Assembly: GCA_026987995.1 (NCBI GenBank)
Contig: JALSMC010000127.1
Location: 1-17,635 of the forward strand
DNA length: 17,635 nucleotides
Direction: 5' to 3'
Origin: Sulfurimonas sp.
Lineage (GTDB): Bacteria; Campylobacterota; Campylobacteria; Campylobacterales; Sulfurimonadaceae
Part shown: positions 6,988-14,430 of the stretch, piece after piece
Layout: every line of letters starts with the position of its first letter
Position numbering within the stretch: position 1 is the stretch's first letter
Program-made: the position numbers and the translations under genes
The notes under the pieces: model-generated
Seen by the model: the letters and a program-made list of their open reading frames with translations, nothing else
What the model was told of the DNA's origin: nothing
Database searches by the model: none

Positions 6988-8817
6988 TTATAACTTCTCT
7001 ATTTTCTCTTCATACTCTAGTGTTAATGTATCTAGCTCATCTTGAACTACTTCTAACACTTCAAATAGTTCTTCGACTTCAGTTTCTTCTTTAGAAACAG
7101 TTTTTGAGAGCTCCATAAGTGAGGCACTATCTCCTGCATTTGAAGCTTGTATAAGTTCTTCATGGTGCAAAGTTAACTGCTCTTCTATCTCCATAATTTT
7201 TGTCTCTAATTTATCGACTTTTTTCTTCAGTGGCGAGCTTATTTTATTGCGCTCTCGTACTAGTTCTGCTTTGAGTTTTTTACTCTCTTTGTTGTTTGAC
7301 TTAGGAGCGACTTTCACAGCTTTTTCTTCAACCTGCTCTTCCCAGCCAATCTTGTCTAAAAACTCATCATATCCACCATCAAAGTATTCTGCACTATCTT
7401 TAGCAAAGATGACAAGCCTATCGCAAACGCGACGAAGTAACTCTTCTGAGTGAGTTACAATTATGACTGCACCCTCAAAGTTTATAATTGCCTCTGTAAG
7501 AGCTTCAATAGACTCCATATCAAGGTGGTTTGTCGGTTCATCCAAAAAGAGCAAGTTGACTTCACGGGCTAAAATCTGTCCGAGCATCACACGGGATTTT
7601 TCTCCACCTGAGAGTAGAGAGACTTTTTTATCGGCAGAATCCCCACTAAACATCATCGCCCCTGCTATGCTTCTTATAGCCTGAGTTGGGAGTTTCGTAT
7701 TAGCTGAGTGTATCTCATCTGTTACAGTGGCGTTTGGGTGCAGTCTGGCTATGTTGGTCTGACCAAAGTGTGCGAACTCTACGGAGGGGTGAGAGTTCAC
7801 TGTGCCACTCAACTGTTTTAGCTCTCCTGCTAAGGTATTTAAAAGAGTTGATTTTCCTTTACCATTTTTCCCGATTATTCCTATGCACTCACCGCGTTTG
7901 ATACTAAAACTTATATCTTTAAAGAGTATATTCTCAGGTGTATAACCAAAACTTACATTATCAACTTCTAGCATCACTTTTGAAGGTGTTTCTTTGAAGT
8001 TAAACTCAAACGCTAAGGTATTGTCAAACGCTAAGTCACTCAGTCTATCCATCTTCTCTAACTGTTTTACTTTTGACTGTGCTAGTGATGCTGTAGATGC
8101 TCTAGCTTTGTTTTTTGCTATGAATTCTTCGAGTTCTTTTACCTTTTTATCTTGAGCTATTTTATGCTTCATAAATAGCTCATCATTTGAAGCTAACTGC
8201 TCGTAAAACTTATGAGTATTACCTTCTATCATCTCTATGTTCTTTCGTACAAGTCCCATAGTATGAGTACAAACACTATCCATAAAGTCACGGTTGTGTG
8301 TGATGAGAATGAGCTCACCCTCAAAGCTACGAAGAAAGTTTTTTAACCAACGAAGAGATACAATGTCAAGGTAGTTTGTAGGCTCATCAAGTAGTAGTAA
8401 GTTTGGTTCAGTTACAAGAAGCTTTGCTAAGTTTATACGTATCTGGTACCCACCCGAAAAAGAGAGCGGGTCTTTTTCTAAGTCTTCTTGCACAAAGCCA
8501 AGTCCAAAGAGAATCTTCTCTACACGATAAACATCATACTTCATCTCTTCTTCTAGTGCAAGAGCTGCTTCTTCACGTAATGTTTTTTCACTAAAGACAA
8601 GATGCTGTTTGAGTGTACCAATCTTGTAGTTTTTAGGAATAATAACTTCGCCACTATCTGCTGATTCCTCGCCTAAGATGAGTTTAAAAAGTGTAGATTT
8701 TCCACTTCCATTTCGCCCTACTAAACCCATACGGTTTCGTGCATTTAGTTTAAAGTTCAGCCCGTCAAACAGCTCTTGAGATGCAAAGTTTTTACTTATG
8801 TTTTGTAGTTGTATCAT
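6988..8817 (-). CDS. ABC-F family ATPase, YheS-like
   Basis: This 609-residue soluble protein has two ABC ATPase domains and no membrane segments. Domain 1 has Walker A GRNGSGKST (34-42), signature FSGGYQIRI (120-128) and Walker B LLLLDEPTNYLD (140-151). Domain 2 has Walker A GKNGKGKST (316-324), signature LLSGGEKSR (401-409) and Walker B LLFLDEPTNHLD (422-433). Both catalytic glutamates are present. The linker at about 210-262 is rich in Lys and Glu and corresponds to the ribosome-facing P-site tRNA-interaction motif. A charged coiled coil occupies about 505-609. ABC-F proteins act on ribosomes, easing stalled translation or, in some branches, giving antibiotic protection. The housekeeping YheS-like branch is the best fit by length and signature, but subfamily assignment needs a tree. 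Its ATG overlaps the upstream cyclase stop codon (ATGA). Confidence 0.88.
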   Translation of the reverse strand: MIQLQNISKNFASQELFDGLNFKLNARNRMGLVGRNGSGKSTLFKLILGEESADSGEVIIPKNYKIGTLKQHLVFSEKTLREEAALALEEEMKYDVYRVEKILFGLGFVQEDLEKDPLSFSGGYQIRINLAKLLVTEPNLLLLDEPTNYLDIVSLRWLKNFLRSFEGELILITHNRDFMDSVCTHTMGLVRKNIEMIEGNTHKFYEQLASNDELFMKHKIAQDKKVKELEEFIAKNKARASTASLAQSKVKQLEKMDRLSDLAFDNTLAFEFNFKETPSKVMLEVDNVSFGYTPENILFKDISFSIKRGECIGIIGKNGKGKSTLLNTLAGELKQLSGTVNSHPSVEFAHFGQTNIARLHPNATVTDEIHSANTKLPTQAIRSIAGAMMFSGDSADKKVSLLSGGEKSRVMLGQILAREVNLLFLDEPTNHLDMESIEALTEAIINFEGAVIIVTHSEELLRRVCDRLVIFAKDSAEYFDGGYDEFLDKIGWEEQVEEKAVKVAPKSNNKESKKLKAELVRERNKISSPLKKKVDKLETKIMEIEEQLTLHHEELIQASNAGDSASLMELSKTVSKEETEVEELFEVLEVVQDELDTLTLEYEEKIEKL

Positions 8818-10058
8818 GAAACCTCTGTCACTCTATTTCTTCCTTCTTTTTTTGATTTATAAAGAGCATTATCAACTGTTTTTAAAACATTTGCAATATT
8901 TCTTGGTGCATATGTAACAGAGTGATAGAGTCCACCACTTATAGTCTTGTGAAACTCTACATCATCTGCATAAAAAGCTTTCTTTTCAATCAAAAGTCGG
9001 ATTTTTTCTGCTATCTTTTTACTTCCTTCTAAAGATATTCTGTTGAGTAAAATAACAAACTCTTCTCCACCTGCTCTGTAAACCTTATCTTCTTCCCTTA
9101 CTGAAGCAGTTAAAATATTTGCCACTTCTTTGATAACACTATCACCTACATCATGTCCGTACCTGTCATTTACATCTTTAAACCAGTCTATGTCAAACAT
9201 AAGGAGTGAAAAAGGAGCTGCATGGTTCTTAAAATGTTCTATTGCTTTTTCTACATCATCTTCTAGAGTAAGTCTATTTTTCAAGCCTGTCATCGGATCA
9301 ATCGAAACCAACTTTTTAAGACTATCATTAGCTTTTTGAAGTTTCAAAGTTCTTAATTCAACCTCTGTTTCTAAGTTCTCTAAAACATGTTGATTTTCTT
9401 CTAGAAGAGAGATAACCTTTTTGACAGTTGGTTGGAAAATAAATATTACCTCCAAAAGAAGGATAAATAAAACAAGTATCCATGCAATAATTTCTAATAT
9501 TTTAAGGTTCATTAACTTCTCAACACCTTCTAACTCGTACTGTTTTACTACTTTATTTAAATCAATCAAGAGTTGTTCTGAGCGTGTATCTATCTTTATG
9601 AGCATATTATCAATAGCAACTTTACTATCTAAATTATCTAATTCACTTGAAATTTTCACATACTCATCAACACGTTCTTTAAGCTTTAATTCTCCAAAAT
9701 AAATATCATACACTTTTGCAGAGAGTGCGATATACTGACCATTAGGCAGTGCGCCTGTTGATAAAATTTTATTTGCTTCTTTCATCTCATTTGAATATGT
9801 TAAAAGTCTTTGTTTCATAAAGTCTACTGTATGCATAGTGTTTGCATAACCATGAAAACTACTATGAATTCTATGTACATCTAGTGCTATATGTTGAGAA
9901 AGCATTCTCTGTTTTCCTGAAAGGTTTACTATATAAGCTGTAGAACTTGACTCTTGCAAGGACTTATAAAGTACATAAAAAGAGAGTGTAGAGAGTAAGG
10001 CGATAATTATAAGTGCACTTGCATACTTAATAGTTAATTTTTTCTCTTGCGAAATCAT
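8814..10058 (-). CDS. Membrane-anchored diguanylate cyclase with PilJ-type sensor region
   Basis: This 414-residue protein has TM1 at about 11-31 and TM2 at about 188-208, enclosing a helical periplasmic region. That region starts with VNLSGKQRMLSQHIALD (44-60), the signature of the type IV pili chemoreceptor (PilJ) N-terminal domain. A cytoplasmic coiled coil (about 212-250) leads to a complete GGDEF domain: DPMTGLKNR (254-262), the FDID metal site (288-291), NDRYGHDVGD (297-306) and the active-site GGEEF (330-334). The inhibitory I-site RxxD is present as R321-E-E-D324, five residues before GGEEF. It should make c-di-GMP from two GTP under product feedback control, in response to an unknown periplasmic cue. 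It overlaps the ABC-F gene by four bases (ATGA), so the two are probably translated together. A weak AAGAG ribosome binding site precedes the ATG. Confidence 0.9.
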   Translation of the reverse strand: MISQEKKLTIKYASALIIIALLSTLSFYVLYKSLQESSSTAYIVNLSGKQRMLSQHIALDVHRIHSSFHGYANTMHTVDFMKQRLLTYSNEMKEANKILSTGALPNGQYIALSAKVYDIYFGELKLKERVDEYVKISSELDNLDSKVAIDNMLIKIDTRSEQLLIDLNKVVKQYELEGVEKLMNLKILEIIAWILVLFILLLEVIFIFQPTVKKVISLLEENQHVLENLETEVELRTLKLQKANDSLKKLVSIDPMTGLKNRLTLEDDVEKAIEHFKNHAAPFSLLMFDIDWFKDVNDRYGHDVGDSVIKEVANILTASVREEDKVYRAGGEEFVILLNRISLEGSKKIAEKIRLLIEKKAFYADDVEFHKTISGGLYHSVTYAPRNIANVLKTVDNALYKSKKEGRNRVTEVS

Positions 10059-10091
10059 ACTGGCTCTTTTGTTTATTAGTGTATAAATTGT

Positions 10092-10097
10092 ATTATA
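10092..10097 (-). promoter_or_regulatory. -10 box (TATAAT) for the cyclase/ABC-F transcript
   Basis: TATAAT on the minus strand lies 33 bases upstream of the cyclase ATG, within the 68-base divergent intergenic region. The same AT-rich stretch probably also holds the promoter of the plus-strand gene at 10127. No -35 element is evident. Confidence 0.4.
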
Positions 10098-10126
10098 TCA
10101 AATCAAGCTAATAAAAAGGATGTTAT

Positions 10127-10843
10127 ATGAGTCAACTTATTAAATGTATACAAGAAGAGGTGACAAGTAATGTAGAAGAGGTTCAAACATGTTTGATGAA
10201 TATGATTTGTGATGATTCACAACCTATTCCACTTAAAGAAGAGACAATTACTCAAGCCTTAAAGATTCCAGGCGAGTTTTTGGGCTTAAGGATGCATTAT
10301 GATGAGTATGAAAGTGAATTAGAAAATGAAATTCTAAAGTATAAAATATCTCAAGCACTTAGTGTTGTAGTGAGTTATGAAGATGATGGCAGTAATTTTA
10401 GTGACATCAAAAAATTTGTAACATACATGAAAGAAATCTCTGATCCTAAACAAAACTTTATCTTTGGTGTAAGAAATGTAAAGGTTCTCTCTAGCACACC
10501 TATTACAGTACTATTTAGCGGTATTTTACCTATCAATCAACTCCATATGAGTATCGGAGCAAATATTTATGCACTTATTCACTCTAATGAGAGTTATTTC
10601 AAAACAAGGTTTACAAAACTACGTGATGATATTTCTCAAGAGATAGGTATTACAATATTGCCACTTTTTCCTCAACTTGATAACTCACTCAAGCAAAATC
10701 AAGCACGACTTATTGACACCCTAGAGGAGACTGTTATCGCAGACTTTCACATGGATAATATAAAAGAAGATTTAGATAAAGAAGCACTTGAAATCTACCT
10801 CATTAAACTCTTTTATATATATAAACAATTAGCATCAAAATAA
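10127..10843 (+). CDS. Unknown protein with an FtsZ C-terminal-domain-like segment
   Basis: This 238-residue soluble protein has no signal peptide or membrane segment. I do not recognise a named family. Residues about 75-133 resemble the C-terminal beta-alpha-beta domain of FtsZ. The order is a hydrophobic strand (ALSVVVSY), then NFSDIKKFVTYMKEISDPKQ in place of the FtsZ Ser-Leu-x-Asp-Ile-Asn-Glu helix, then NFIFGVRNV matching the FtsZ Asp-x-IIFG strand, then PITVLFSGI matching the FtsZ VTVIATGF strand. The FtsZ GTPase domain with its GGGTGTG loop is absent; only about 74 mostly helical, acidic residues precede. The C-terminal 100 residues are also largely helical. It could be an FtsZ-like fold without GTP binding, perhaps interacting with cell-division filaments. 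The start is supported by AAGGATG upstream. It stands apart from the neighbours by intergenic gaps with their own promoter signals. Confidence 0.7.
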   Translation: MSQLIKCIQEEVTSNVEEVQTCLMNMICDDSQPIPLKEETITQALKIPGEFLGLRMHYDEYESELENEILKYKISQALSVVVSYEDDGSNFSDIKKFVTYMKEISDPKQNFIFGVRNVKVLSSTPITVLFSGILPINQLHMSIGANIYALIHSNESYFKTRFTKLRDDISQEIGITILPLFPQLDNSLKQNQARLIDTLEETVIADFHMDNIKEDLDKEALEIYLIKLFYIYKQLASK

Positions 10844-10859
10844 GATGTTGCCAAATAAA

Positions 10860-10868
10860 TGCTATAAT
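10860..10868 (+). promoter_or_regulatory. Extended -10 promoter for the 10903 gene
   Basis: TGCTATAAT is a consensus extended -10. It ends 34 bases before the ATG at 10903, and an AGAGGATA ribosome binding site follows. It differs by one base from the element at 77-85. This suggests that the 10903 gene is transcribed independently of the gene before it. Confidence 0.55.
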
Positions 10869-10902
10869 AGAGGCATAAGAAATAATAAAAGAGGATAATA
10901 TC

Positions 10903-11367
10903 ATGCAAGTATCATCAACTTCTAACCAATATCAATCATTACAAACACAGCAACGTCCAGTTACTCTTCCTGTGCAACCGCAAGCTCCTAAATACTCAAA
11001 CGAAGAGATTTATGAAGCGAGTCAAGGAAATGTTATCCGCGATAAAGATGACAACTTAGCATTAACTCCTCAAGGAAAAACGAATCTCAATAATGCAAAA
11101 AGTGATGCTACACCTGTAGCGGCAGCTGAAGTTCAAGCGAATAAAGACTCTGCACGTGAAACAGCTACAAATTTTTTAGCTGCTAGTTCTAAAAAATCAC
11201 AAGTAGAGATTTACCTAGCAGTAGCGACAGATGGAAAATCATCTTCAAACAATGCAACTGCAGATGTTATAAGTGAACTACGTAATGTTCAAAAGCAAAA
11301 CAATGCAGTTCAAGCTTATGCGACATATCAAGAAGCTCAAAGATCAGGAATTCCTGCTCTTTACTAA
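10903..11367 (+). CDS. Hypothetical Ala/Gln/Asn/Ser-rich protein
   Basis: This 154-residue protein has no Cys, Trp, signal peptide or membrane segment. The first 30 residues are rich in Gln, Ser and Pro (QPQAPKYSNEEIYE) and look disordered. The middle is rich in Ala, Asn and Lys, and the C-terminal third (DVISELRNVQKQNNAVQAYATYQEAQR) should be helical. The polar, low-complexity composition resembles small cytoplasmic proteins encoded beside motility or surface genes in Campylobacterota, but no such genes are adjacent and no function is assigned. A strong extended -10 and an AGAGGATA ribosome binding site make it a convincing expressed gene. Its stop codon overlaps the stop codon of the convergent helicase gene, leaving no room for a terminator between them. 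Confidence 0.7.
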   Translation: MQVSSTSNQYQSLQTQQRPVTLPVQPQAPKYSNEEIYEASQGNVIRDKDDNLALTPQGKTNLNNAKSDATPVAAAEVQANKDSARETATNFLAASSKKSQVEIYLAVATDGKSSSNNATADVISELRNVQKQNNAVQAYATYQEAQRSGIPALY

Positions 11368-14075
11368 ACTTCGACTAGCTTTACCTCATCTGCTAGTAAA
11401 TAGCAGATGACACCTCGTACCTTTTCACCACTTATCTCTTTTATAGCTCTAACATATGCACGAACTTGTTTGACATGATACTCGCTAAAGGCAAAAGATG
11501 ATTTATAATCTATGACCACATAAGAGCCATCCTCTTTTTCTACCAAGAGGTCGATGTAACGCAGATTCTTTTTATATCGCAGTGCTTTCTCTTTATAACA
11601 CTTTCCTTTTATGAGTTCTTGCACTTGGGCCTTGTCCACAAATAACTCTACCCGTTTAGATATATCTAGTATCTCTAAGTCATCAAGTCTTGAGCCGTAT
11701 TTATTCAGCATCATATTTTTTGCATTCGCTATTGCATCTATTGTAAACTCACTCATCATCTCTAAAGTATAGTGCAGTGCAATACCAAAATTAATAGCTT
11801 TTAAATCCCCATCAACTTCACTCTCTAATGCGAGTATATCACTCTGAGTACCGTAATAAAGCTCTTTATATTCTATGGATTTAAGCTGTTTTACTGCTTC
11901 TTTTGGTTTTGGAGTAACTTCTAACTCTCCATAATTCCCAACTTCAAGGTCAAGCAGTTCAAAACTAGATTTTTCAGATTTTTTAATGATGATGAGATTT
12001 TCTCTAGCCCTTGTAAATGCCACATACAAAGCATTTAACTTATCTTCTTTGACTAACTGTTTCTCTTTTTCTAAGGCTCTCTCATACTCGATGTCTATCA
12101 CATCTCGATTTTTTGTTCTTAAATATACACTTTTGAGTGTAATACCATCATAGTTATAAATAATACTATCACTTGCCACATTTGGGCGTTTAAGAGAATC
12201 CATCACTATGACATTTTCATACTCTAAACCTTTGGACTTATGTATGGTAAGCACTCGTACACCACTGATGTCAGAAGATGCAGCAGCCGTATCTAAGCGT
12301 TCATACTCAAAAAGTAGTGCTTCTACATCTGAGTAGCGAGCCACTGCGTTTAAAAAACGAACTAGGTGAAAATCATCTTTAAAAAGCTTGTACTTATCTA
12401 TGGCGAATTTAACTACATCAAGGAGTTTGACTCTGTTAAAGTCCACTCTATATATTTTTTCTACACTTTGGTCTATTAGAGCAAAAAAATTATGCTTATA
12501 TATATCTTCATTAAAATACAAGTACTTCAGATACTCTAAAACCGCTTTTACACTGCGTTGGTTGATGAGTTTTGTTGTGGTCTCAGTTACTACTTCTATA
12601 TTTTCATCTAAAAGAGCATTTTTTATAGCCTCTCCATCTCCATTTGTCGAACAAAGAATGGCAATGCTATCACTATCTGCACCAAGAGAGAGGAAGTTTT
12701 TTACTTGTTCTACTGCCTCTTCTAATGGAGCATCATTTTGCACTACTGCTACATAACCCTTTTGTGCACTCGGTCGAACTAACTGGTCAGAGTAATTTTT
12801 TATCTTCTCTCTAAATGCGGCATTTACAAACTCTATGACCCCTTTTTGTGAGCGGTAGTTTGTCAGAAGTTTTTGCACCTCAGTTGCGTTTTGCTCAACG
12901 ACAGCCCCAAAAAGAGCTGAAACACCACCACGAAACCTATAGATAGACTGCTTCACATCCCCAACAAAGAAAAAACTACCATTCTCAAAGATACCACTTC
13001 CTGAAGTTATCTCTTCTATGAGTGGTTTGAGTATCTCATACTGCGTTATGCTCGTGTCTTGAAACTCATCGAGTAGCATATGTTCTATTTTAGCATCGAG
13101 TCTAAAGTAAAGAAATTCACTATCATCGAGTTTATGTAAAATAGTATGAACCAAAGAGGTGACATCAGAGAAAGAGAGTTCACTATCTTCCATGTAGAGT
13201 GCTTTTTTCGCTTTTTGGTAGATGTCAACTAAAGAAGAGAGTGCATAAAAGAAGTTTTGTTCTTTTGCTTGATGGTAGCCCTTTATAGCCTCTTGAATGG
13301 TATGAAGGTTTTGGTTCATCTCTAAAGTAAAACATTTTTTAAAGACCCAGTACTCTAATGTCTCTTTGACTATCCATGACTTTGCTAAAAGCTCTCCAAA
13401 GTTTTCAGCCTGGACTGCTTTTATAAGTGAGGCAGATGCTCCTTTGCAGTTACTTACAATGGCTTGTAGGTTTGAGAGTGCATCCATAGCATTTTTTTCA
13501 TACTCGCTTGTACTTGTCTGAGTAAATGTAATGCCTGAGAGTTCCTCTTTTTTAAGGTAAAAAGCATCCAACAGTGTAAATATATCAGTCACTCTTTTTT
13601 TAGACTCAAGTGAAAGGTTTATAAGCATCTCGCGTTTACCCGCAACACTTACCTCTTTTAAAAATCTCTCTAAGAGTTTTTGCTCGTGTTGTGCAGCAAA
13701 TGTAGAAAAGTCTGGCATAAGTGAAGCATAAAGGGAAAACTTACGAAGGATATGCGTAAAAAAACTATCTATGGTCATTATCTTCGTGTGAGCGTTTAAA
13801 AACTTTGAGAGTATCTCATCTCTATTCTCAAGCAGATACTCAACACTCAAGTTAGTAACTTTTGCTATCTCAAAACGCTCATCTCGAAGCTCTAACTCTT
13901 CTAAGGTCTCAACAACCCTTTCACTCATCTCATGAGCTGCTTTGTTGGTAAAGGTAAGTGCTAAAATCTTTGTAGGGTCAGCTCCTGTAAAAAGGAGGGA
14001 GAGGTAACGCACAACAAGCATAAAAGTTTTACCACTTCCTGCACTTGCTTCATAGGCTAGATTATTTATAAACAT
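11364..14075 (-). CDS. addA: AddA/RecB-like helicase-nuclease
   Basis: Numbering from the upstream ATG at 14105, the UvrD-type superfamily 1A motifs are Walker A ASAGSGKT (20-27), Walker B LLDEFQDTS (344-352), motif III VGDVKQSIYRFRGG (381-394), NYRS (416-419), VLTIHKSKGLEYE (618-630) and YVAFTRAREN (694-703). The C-terminus is a RecB-type nuclease with H778, D852, the D866-Y-K868 triad and Q880...Y884. The protein should unwind and trim double-strand-break ends for RecA loading, as AddA of AddAB. It is shorter than Bacillus AddA but in keeping with the short Campylobacterota forms. No addB partner is in the window; the partner is often unlinked in this phylum. I chose the ATG at 14075 (second Met, 903 residues) because GGAAAA precedes it and the first Met at 14105 has no ribosome binding site. 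Starting at 14105 would add ten residues. Confidence 0.85.
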   Translation of the reverse strand: MFINNLAYEASAGSGKTFMLVVRYLSLLFTGADPTKILALTFTNKAAHEMSERVVETLEELELRDERFEIAKVTNLSVEYLLENRDEILSKFLNAHTKIMTIDSFFTHILRKFSLYASLMPDFSTFAAQHEQKLLERFLKEVSVAGKREMLINLSLESKKRVTDIFTLLDAFYLKKEELSGITFTQTSTSEYEKNAMDALSNLQAIVSNCKGASASLIKAVQAENFGELLAKSWIVKETLEYWVFKKCFTLEMNQNLHTIQEAIKGYHQAKEQNFFYALSSLVDIYQKAKKALYMEDSELSFSDVTSLVHTILHKLDDSEFLYFRLDAKIEHMLLDEFQDTSITQYEILKPLIEEITSGSGIFENGSFFFVGDVKQSIYRFRGGVSALFGAVVEQNATEVQKLLTNYRSQKGVIEFVNAAFREKIKNYSDQLVRPSAQKGYVAVVQNDAPLEEAVEQVKNFLSLGADSDSIAILCSTNGDGEAIKNALLDENIEVVTETTTKLINQRSVKAVLEYLKYLYFNEDIYKHNFFALIDQSVEKIYRVDFNRVKLLDVVKFAIDKYKLFKDDFHLVRFLNAVARYSDVEALLFEYERLDTAAASSDISGVRVLTIHKSKGLEYENVIVMDSLKRPNVASDSIIYNYDGITLKSVYLRTKNRDVIDIEYERALEKEKQLVKEDKLNALYVAFTRARENLIIIKKSEKSSFELLDLEVGNYGELEVTPKPKEAVKQLKSIEYKELYYGTQSDILALESEVDGDLKAINFGIALHYTLEMMSEFTIDAIANAKNMMLNKYGSRLDDLEILDISKRVELFVDKAQVQELIKGKCYKEKALRYKKNLRYIDLLVEKEDGSYVVIDYKSSFAFSEYHVKQVRAYVRAIKEISGEKVRGVICYLLADEVKLVEV

Positions 14076-14094
14076 ATATTTTCCATATTTTTGA

Positions 14095-14100
14095 TATAAT
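14095..14100 (+). promoter_or_regulatory. Consensus -10 (TATAAT) abutting the 14108 start
   Basis: TATAAT ends seven bases before the ATG at 14108, so standard spacing puts the transcription start at or one base before the ATG. No ribosome binding site is present. This suggests a leaderless first gene in the metal-uptake operon. Confidence 0.45.
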
Positions 14101-14107
14101 TCCATTT

Positions 14108-14383
14108 ATGAAACTAAAGTTTTTCAAGAATTATTTTAGCATTATTTTTGTTGTTGCGACACTTATGGGTGTTTTTCATCATCATGATAATCTAAAACCT
14201 CATAACGATTGTCAAATCTGTACTATTCAATCGAGCATCGCAGATGCAGATACTCCTGTAGAAAAATTTTACCTTACATCTTTAAAATTAGAAGTAGAGG
14301 CAACACTTGCTCCACTTTTTTCACTGATACAAAAAGAGTCTTACACTTATCTTCAAGCTAGGGCACCTCCTTTTATCTCCTAA
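14108..14383 (+). CDS. Small His/Cys-rich exported protein heading the metal-uptake operon
   Basis: This 91-residue protein has a basic N-terminus and one hydrophobic segment (about 9-22), a signal peptide or anchor. Immediately after come FHHHD (23-27), H32 and a C35-x-x-C38 pair: six potential metal ligands within 15 residues. The C-terminus is ARAPPFIS, a Pro-Pro tail also seen in DUF2946-like metal-linked proteins. It is the first gene of a four-gene run with the outer-membrane barrel, binding protein and permease, 47 bases before the next start. This suggests a periplasmic metal-handling or metal-sensing role, which is inference. Its layout parallels the 1312 protein that heads the efflux cluster. 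It has no ribosome binding site and a -10 box directly upstream. Confidence 0.7.
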   Translation: MKLKFFKNYFSIIFVVATLMGVFHHHDNLKPHNDCQICTIQSSIADADTPVEKFYLTSLKLEVEATLAPLFSLIQKESYTYLQARAPPFIS

Positions 14384-14404
14384 AACTTTTACCCTTATAA
14401 CTAC

Positions 14405-14420
14405 AATAATAATTATCATC
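14405..14420. promoter_or_regulatory. Possible Fur/Zur-type operator
   Basis: An AT-rich partial palindrome centred on ATAATTAT (14409-14416), with the right arm ending TATCATC, lies between the small His/Cys gene and the outer-membrane protein gene. It loosely resembles the GATAATGATAATCATTATC Fur-box pattern. Such AT-rich palindromes arise easily in this genome, so this is tentative. Confidence 0.2.
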
Positions 14421-14430
14421 GGAGATAACA

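Noticed and set aside
6988..8817. The ABC-F protein as the missing ATPase of the zinc transporter
   Set aside because: It has two fused ABC domains with a ribosome-type linker and is not of the ZnuC type. It is also in a different transcript.
10848..10868. TTGCCA (10848-10853) as -35 box for the 10903 promoter
   Set aside because: Only nine bases separate it from the -10 TATAAT, far too few for sigma-70. The extended -10 is enough to explain the promoter.
12388..12756. 122-codon plus-strand open frame inside the helicase-nuclease gene
   Set aside because: It is a shadow frame opposite well-conserved helicase coding, with no domain and no supporting start signal.
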